Shown: piece after piece, positions 34,115-38,036 of the stretch
Numbering within the stretch: the stretch's first letter is position 1
Layout: the number at the start of each line of letters is the position of its first letter
From: JAFNAG01 sp964353465
GTDB taxonomy: Bacteria > Acidobacteriota > UBA6911
Reading direction: 5' to 3'
Assembly (NCBI GenBank): GCA_964353465.1
Contig: CAYGWQ010000014.1
Location: 1-38,036 of the forward strand
Length of the DNA: 38,036 nt
Program-made: the position numbers and the translations under genes
Notes under the pieces: generated by a model
What the model was told of the DNA's origin: nothing
Seen by the model: only the letters and a program-made list of their open reading frames with translations
The model's database searches: none

Positions 34115-34665
34115 CACTCATTCGCAGGCGGCGGGGGCGGGGGCGGGTAGACCGGAGGATGGTAGACCGGCATGGGACCTTCGATTTTCCTCTTCTCGAA
34201 GAGAGCCACCCCGATCAATCCGCCCAGCATACCCGGAAGCATAAAGGCAACGATCATGAGCAATCCCGTAATAACCAGCAACACAGCGAGCTCGCTGCCG
34301 CCGGTCGGCATGGACGCGAGGGCCTCCCGCCATGCCGGCGGCAGATTCGGCACGCTGTCGAGACTCCGGCGCGCCTGCTCGAAATAGCGGACACTGCCGC
34401 CACTCATCACGATCTGAAGCGGAATACTGAATAGGATATAAACCATCCCTCCGATGGCTCCGGTGAGAAGGCCCAGGACCATGCCGCGGCCCAGCGTTAC
34501 CGCCACGATCGAACTCTTCACATACAGGTGGGCTGCCAGGATCCCGCCGCCTATCACCCATGCGCAGCAGGCACAATTGACCAACTGCAATCCGGGAACA
34601 ATGGAGAGAATGCCAAGGAGCACGCCTGCGATCAGTGCCGGTTTCAACATTCCGTCGTTGTTCAT
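34114..34665 (-). CDS. Uncharacterised membrane protein with proline-rich tail
   Basis: I do not recognise the family by name. The 183 residues begin MNNDGMLKPALIAGVLLGIL behind a strong AAGGAGG, and contain about four transmembrane helices. Helices one and two carry NCACCAWVIGGGILAAHLYV, a Cys-rich pattern I have seen in small bacterial membrane proteins of unknown role. A soluble loop (about 80-120) precedes the last helices (LPGMLGGLIGVALFEKRKIE). The C-terminus is Pro-rich (PVYHPPVYPPPPPPPANE). Its start overlaps the DUF2085 stop by 4 bp, so the two form one transcription unit. The stop codon lies at the edge of a palindrome. Confidence 0.75.
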   Translation of the reverse strand: MNNDGMLKPALIAGVLLGILSIVPGLQLVNCACCAWVIGGGILAAHLYVKSSIVAVTLGRGMVLGLLTGAIGGMVYILFSIPLQIVMSGGSVRYFEQARRSLDSVPNLPPAWREALASMPTGGSELAVLLVITGLLMIVAFMLPGMLGGLIGVALFEKRKIEGPMPVYHPPVYPPPPPPPANE

Positions 34666-35186
34666 TCCAGACCTCCTTGTGCGTGAACGCCGGTCCCGGC
34701 GCGCCTCCATGGAGCCTCTCGCATGAACTCCGTCAAGGCAGGCGCCAGCAAGGATGATAGCATGCAGCCGAAGATCACTCCCGTGACCAGGCGGCTGGCG
34801 GGAGTGTTGATCCACAGGCCTGCAAGCGGCAGTAGAACATCCAGCAGAAGCGGCGTGGTTGCAGCCATGACCCAAGCCCGGCGGTATCTCGGCACGCGTA
34901 CGACGGCGTTCCATTGCAGGGGAAGCGGCGAGAACAGGAACAAGCCAAAATAGATTCCTGAACAGCGCTGACAAACCGCCCACGGATGCCCGAGAAGTGT
35001 GAAAGAGCGTGCAGCATCCTGATGGCAGGTGAGCGAAAAAATTGCGCGAAACATGCCTGCTGCGAAGAAATGTCCGCAGGCCTCAAGCAATGGGGCGGAG
35101 ATAAAAGCGGCGCAAACGCCGCCCCAAAATAACAGCAGAGATGTTCTTATTACGATAGGAATCGTTTGTAAAGAATTACTCTTCAT
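34662..35186 (-). CDS. DUF2085 family membrane protein
   Basis: A 174-residue membrane protein with the DUF2085 motifs TCHQ (Cys54-His55-Gln56) and AVCQRCSGIYFG (Cys72, Cys75), which look like a metal or redox site next to the membrane. About four hydrophobic helices are visible. No function is established for the family. The ATG has no ribosome binding site, but a TATAAT on the minus strand (35199-35204) lies only 12 nt upstream, suggesting a nearly leaderless message. It is coupled to the downstream membrane protein by an ATGA overlap. Confidence 0.82.
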   Translation of the reverse strand: MKSNSLQTIPIVIRTSLLLFWGGVCAAFISAPLLEACGHFFAAGMFRAIFSLTCHQDAARSFTLLGHPWAVCQRCSGIYFGLFLFSPLPLQWNAVVRVPRYRRAWVMAATTPLLLDVLLPLAGLWINTPASRLVTGVIFGCMLSSLLAPALTEFMREAPWRRAGTGVHAQGGLE

Positions 35187-35198
35187 AAGCGCGACCGC

Positions 35199-35204
35199 AT
35201 TATA
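35199..35204 (-). promoter_or_regulatory. Candidate -10 element for the DUF2085 gene
   Basis: Consensus TATAAT on the minus strand, 12 nt before the ATG. No acceptable -35 was found at 16-18 nt. If real, transcription would begin about 5 nt before the start codon. Confidence 0.3.
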
Positions 35205-35269
35205 GCCGAAAGGCGGTTTTCACGGGGAAATTCCTTGCCGGTCGCCGGGGCATGGAATCACCTGCTAGG

Positions 35270-35300
35270 CGGATAGGATTTCATCATCCGATCCTATCCG
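35270..35300. repeat. Perfect 10-bp inverted repeat in divergent intergenic region
   Basis: CGGATAGGAT (35270-35279) and ATCCTATCCG (35291-35300) with an 11-nt spacer, placed between the divergent DUF2085 and ATP-grasp genes. Spacing suits either a regulator's operator or an RNA hairpin. A smaller TGGGT/ACCCA hairpin follows at 35307-35322. Confidence 0.55.
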
Positions 35301-35406
35301 GATCCATGGGTCATTCAACCCAAGGCGGTGGCATCCGGCATACACAAGGTTTTGTGTTAGGAACGAGTGCTGGCCCTAAATCTTGTATAAATTATGGAAA
35401 TAGTTC

Positions 35407-35435
35407 TTGACAGGCATTTTCGATTCCTTTATACA
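35407..35435 (+). promoter_or_regulatory. Strong candidate sigma-70 promoter of the ATP-grasp cassette
   Basis: Consensus TTGACA (35407-35412), a 17-nt spacer and TATACA (35430-35435), 23 nt before the first ATP-grasp ATG, with AGAGGGTGG as ribosome binding site. This is among the best promoter matches in the window. Confidence 0.6.
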
Positions 35436-35458
35436 AATGACCAGAACTGAGAGGGTGG

Positions 35459-36481
35459 ATGAGAGTTGGGCTGACTTACAACCTGAAACGCGGCGAGCCC
35501 GAGGAGGGGCAGGACCCTCCAAGTAGCAGCCGCGAAGCGCAAGCCGAGTGGGATGAGCAGGAGACCGTAGACGCGGTCATGGCCGCCTTGACGGAACGCC
35601 ACGAAGTAATCCCGATCGATGCGGCTGGGGATCCCTACAATGCGCTTCGCGACAGCCGGCCTGACATGGTATTCAACATGGCAGAGGGCACCTTTGGTCC
35701 CTGCCGCGAAGGCCACATCCCCTCGATTCTCGAGTATCTCAACATCCCATACACCGCCAGCGATCCCTTGACCTTAAACGTCTGTTTGGACAAGTCCCGC
35801 GCCAAGGAGATCCTGGCCTATCATGGGCTGCCGACCGCACCGTTCCGGGTGGTTTGGGACAAAGATCTCGCTTTCAATAGTCTTCACTTCCCGCTACTGG
35901 TGAAGCCTCTCTTTGAAGGCTCCAGCATGGGCATCCGGAACAATTCGCTGGTGCATACGCGTGAGGACCTCCGGCAGAGGATCGAGTGGGTGCAGGATCG
36001 ATTCCATCAGCCGGCGCTGGTGGAAGAGTTCCTGTCGGGCCGGGAGTTCACGGTACCCATTTTGGGCAATGGCGACAATGCCAGGGCACTGCCTCTGGTC
36101 GAAATCCGGTTTGATTCGCTCCCGGCGGGTATGAATCCGATCTATTCCTATGAAGCGAAGTGGATCTGGGATCAAAGTACGAATCCTCTGCAAATCTTCG
36201 ACTGTCCTGCGAATGTCGGTGCGGAGTTGCGCGCTGAGATCGAACGCATCTGCCTGCATGCGTTTCGGACATTGCGCTGCCGCGACTGGTGCCGCATTGA
36301 CGTGCGCCTGGACGCTTTGAACCGGCCACACATTCTCGAGCTCAATCCCTTGCCGGGGATTCTGCCTCGACCCGAGGACAATTCCTGCTTCCCCAAATCG
36401 GCGCGAGCTGCGGGCATGACATACAATCAGCTGATCAATTCGGTTCTGGACATCGCCTGCCAGCGCTACGGGATTCAATAA
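35459..36481 (+). CDS. D-Ala-D-Ala ligase-like ATP-grasp protein (first of pair)
   Basis: A 340-residue carboxylate-amine ligase of the ATP-grasp fold. ATP binding uses Lys149 in LLVKPLFEGSSMGI, and the metal site is Asp281 (CRIDVRLD), Glu294 and Asn296 (HILELNPLPGI), as in Ddl. VEEFLSGREFTVPILG also matches. The Ddl N-terminal HGxxGEDG motif is replaced by AEGTFGPCREGHIPSILEYL, so the first substrate is probably not D-alanine. An unusual acidic stretch (residues 11-35) follows the first strand. Its TAA overlaps the ATG of the second ligase by one base. Product unknown: likely a dipeptide or modified amino acid. Peptidoglycan Ddl function cannot be excluded. Confidence 0.85.
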   Translation: MRVGLTYNLKRGEPEEGQDPPSSSREAQAEWDEQETVDAVMAALTERHEVIPIDAAGDPYNALRDSRPDMVFNMAEGTFGPCREGHIPSILEYLNIPYTASDPLTLNVCLDKSRAKEILAYHGLPTAPFRVVWDKDLAFNSLHFPLLVKPLFEGSSMGIRNNSLVHTREDLRQRIEWVQDRFHQPALVEEFLSGREFTVPILGNGDNARALPLVEIRFDSLPAGMNPIYSYEAKWIWDQSTNPLQIFDCPANVGAELRAEIERICLHAFRTLRCRDWCRIDVRLDALNRPHILELNPLPGILPRPEDNSCFPKSARAAGMTYNQLINSVLDIACQRYGIQ

Positions 36482-37527
36482 TGGCAAGATACGACTGCAT
36501 CATCCTCTACAACGCAGCCAGCATACACGAAGTGCCCTGTTCGCAGGAAAAGCTTTATCCATCGAATCTCCTCAGGGAGGAAGTGGGAGCGATCGAAGAG
36601 AGCCTGCGGGAGTTGGGCTACAGTCCGTACGTGCTTTCCGTCGAACAGTTCTCCAAGGATCTGGTTCTGACCTTGCATCGGTTGGCGCCGCGGTTCATTT
36701 TCAATCTCTGTGAAGAAATCAATGGATGCTGCGAGCTGGAGATGTGCGTGGCGGGCCTGTTGGACCTGATGGGGATCCCTTACACGGGCGCCGGTCCGCT
36801 GGCATTGGGGCTGGCGCTGAACAAGTTCCGCGTCAAGCAGGTGTTGCGCGCCGCGAGAGTCCCCGTGCCCCCCGGCTACCTGTGCGCGCTCGGCCAGAGG
36901 CTGAAGTCCCGCGCCGCACGCCGGTTTCCGGTCATTGTCAAACCGGTGCACGAGGATGCAAGCCTGGGCATCAACGCCAACTCGGTGTGCCGCGACCTTG
37001 GCCATCTGGAGCAGCAGATCGCCTATATCCATGATGTTTATCAGCAGGATGCGTTGGTCGAGGAGTATCTGGAGGGGAGGGAGTTCAACGTCTCGATATT
37101 GGGAGAACACGAGGCTCGCGTGCTGGCGATTTCGGAGATTGATTTCAGCCGCATGCCGGAGAACGAACCTCGGATCGTGAGCTATCGTGCCAAGTGGGAT
37201 GAAGAGAGCGCGGTGTTCCTCTCCACGGTGCCCGTATGTCCCGCCGAGATCTCGCCGCGCATGGCAAACCGTGTTAGAGACATCGCCCTGCGGAGCAGCA
37301 GGGTGGTCGGATGCCGTGACTATACGCGAATCGACATGAGGACGGATGCGAGCGGAAACATCTATGTCCTCGAGGTGAATCCGAATCCCGACCTCTCGCC
37401 GCGTGCCGGGTACGCGCGCGCGGCACGGGCAGCGGGTATGACCTATACCGACCTGGTCTCGCGCATCACTCAATCCGCCCTGGAACGGGGCAGCAAGGTG
37501 CCCACCACTGCATATGTCCTCTCCTGA
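36481..37527 (+). CDS. D-Ala-D-Ala ligase-like ATP-grasp protein (second of pair)
   Basis: A 348-residue ATP-grasp ligase related to its neighbour: both end with an ARAAGMTY motif followed by a terminal helix. Lys154 in VIVKPVHEDASLGI binds ATP, with EDAS replacing the EGSS of Ddl. Asp285 (YTRIDMRTD), Glu298 and Asn300 (YVLEVNPNPDLSP) form the metal site. The substrate loop is CEEINGCCELEMCVAGLLDL, rich in cysteine and again without GEDG. The pair probably catalyses two successive ligations or works as a heteromer. It overlaps the GNAT gene by 14 bp. Confidence 0.85.
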   Translation: MARYDCIILYNAASIHEVPCSQEKLYPSNLLREEVGAIEESLRELGYSPYVLSVEQFSKDLVLTLHRLAPRFIFNLCEEINGCCELEMCVAGLLDLMGIPYTGAGPLALGLALNKFRVKQVLRAARVPVPPGYLCALGQRLKSRAARRFPVIVKPVHEDASLGINANSVCRDLGHLEQQIAYIHDVYQQDALVEEYLEGREFNVSILGEHEARVLAISEIDFSRMPENEPRIVSYRAKWDEESAVFLSTVPVCPAEISPRMANRVRDIALRSSRVVGCRDYTRIDMRTDASGNIYVLEVNPNPDLSPRAGYARAARAAGMTYTDLVSRITQSALERGSKVPTTAYVLS

Positions 37528-38017
37528 CTCTCATATACATCTGATTCGCCGGATGCTCGCCCAAGATCGATCTGCCGTCGTTGACATCGTGCGTGGCGTC
37601 GGCAATTTCAATCAGGCGGAGATGGACTGCGCCCTGGAGTTGGTGGATATCTATCTTAACAAACCCCGACAGAACGACTATCGCGTCGTCGTGGCAGAAG
37701 ATGCGGCCGGGTGCGTTTGTGGATATGCCTGCTGGGGGCCCACGCCGATGACCCAGGGTACCTACGATCTTTATTGGATCGCCACGCATCCCGGAGCCCA
37801 GGGGCGCGGGGTGGGGCGCGAGTTGATGAACTACGTCGAAGACAGAGTCCGGGAGGAGAACGGAAGGCTCCTCATCATCGAGACTTCCGCTAAGGAATCC
37901 TACGGAAAGACCGTGGGATTCTATCGCCGCTCGGAATACGAAGAAGCGTCGCGGATACGTGATTTCTACGACGTCGGTGACGATAAGTTAGTTTTTGTCA
38001 GAAGATTTTCCCGGTAA
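37514..38017 (+). CDS. GNAT-family N-acetyltransferase
   Basis: A 167-residue acyl-CoA N-acyltransferase. Motif A, with pyrophosphate-binding THPGAQGRGVGRELM (about 91-105), follows the strand DLYWIA; motif B has LIIETSAKESYGKTVGFYRR. It begins inside the 3' end of the second ligase (ATG 37514, ligase stop 37525-37527), so it is translationally coupled and likely acts on the same pathway, for example by acylating an amine of the ligase product. Substrate unknown. Confidence 0.88.
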   Translation: MSSPDSHIHLIRRMLAQDRSAVVDIVRGVGNFNQAEMDCALELVDIYLNKPRQNDYRVVVAEDAAGCVCGYACWGPTPMTQGTYDLYWIATHPGAQGRGVGRELMNYVEDRVREENGRLLIIETSAKESYGKTVGFYRRSEYEEASRIRDFYDVGDDKLVFVRRFSR

Positions 38018-38024
38018 GGAGAGA

Positions 38025-38036
38025 ATGGTTCAATGG
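38025..38036 (+). CDS. Start of a further cassette gene, truncated by window edge
   Basis: AAGGAG (38016-38021) is followed by ATG at 38025, giving only MVQW before the window ends. Position 7 bp after the GNAT stop suggests a fourth gene of the same operon. Nothing can be said of its product. Confidence 0.45.

Noticed and set aside
1..38036. CRISPR arrays, tRNA/rRNA genes, transposases, prophage genes, sigma-54 -24/-12 promoters
   Set aside because: No regularly spaced repeats, cloverleaf with a CCA-type arm, or recognisable mobile-element protein was found by eye on either strand, and no convincing GG-N10-GC promoter. A computed scan could still find weak sites.

Overview
The window reads as a GC-rich chromosomal segment from a diderm (LPS-bearing) bacterium. 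Gene content (LpxK, Lnt, an LptC/LptA-type protein, LptB, MsbA), a FecR protein with a tryptophan/tyrosine-rich tract, and the gene order around rpoN, prfB and yicC-gmk-rpoZ-coaBC fit Acidobacteriota or a close relative best. That placement is an inference from protein style and synteny; there is no rRNA in the window. A 10-N run at 9327-9336 shows this is a scaffolded draft assembly.

Layout. 1-2561 (minus strand): 5' part of lpxK and a secreted gamma-glutamyltranspeptidase. 2562-2996: a 435-bp divergent intergenic region with promoter-like sequences but no convincing gene. 2997-10665 (plus): leuB, lipA, a long NfeD membrane protease, an SPFH/stomatin protein, a SPOR-domain membrane protein, lnt (split by the assembly gap) and prfB with its programmed +1 frameshift. 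10680-20356: an uncharacterised membrane-anchored protein, an 834-residue LptC/LptA-type LPS-export protein, lptB, rpoN, hpf, rapZ, then a PTS phosphorelay (mannose-type EIIA, HPr, EI) with overlapping reading frames and no sugar permease. 20473-24679: a FecR-domain surface protein and MsbA. 24883-31940: a compact housekeeping run yicC-gmk-rpoZ-coaBC-era-udg-priA. 32069-35186: a zinc-ribbon/Yip1 membrane protein, a nested inverted-repeat element, a CDF metal transporter, and two overlapping minus-strand membrane-protein genes (one DUF2085). 35459-38036: a cassette of two tandem D-Ala-D-Ala-ligase-like ATP-grasp enzymes and a GNAT acetyltransferase behind a strong sigma-70-like promoter, with another gene starting at the right edge.

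Functional themes. Envelope assembly is the main thread: lipid A synthesis (LpxK), flipping (MsbA), LPS export (LptC/A-LptB) and lipoprotein acylation (Lnt). Sigma-54, RapZ and a permease-free PTS relay sit in the same run and may link carbon/nitrogen status to envelope precursor supply, although this is inferred from what is known in other bacteria. The best candidate for an undescribed system is the terminal ATP-grasp/ATP-grasp/GNAT cassette, whose ligases lack the canonical Ddl GEDG motif and probably make a small peptide-like product. Secondary candidates are the LptC/LptA-type single-chain bridge and the nested inverted repeat at 32828-33110. No tRNA, rRNA, CRISPR array, transposase or prophage gene was seen.
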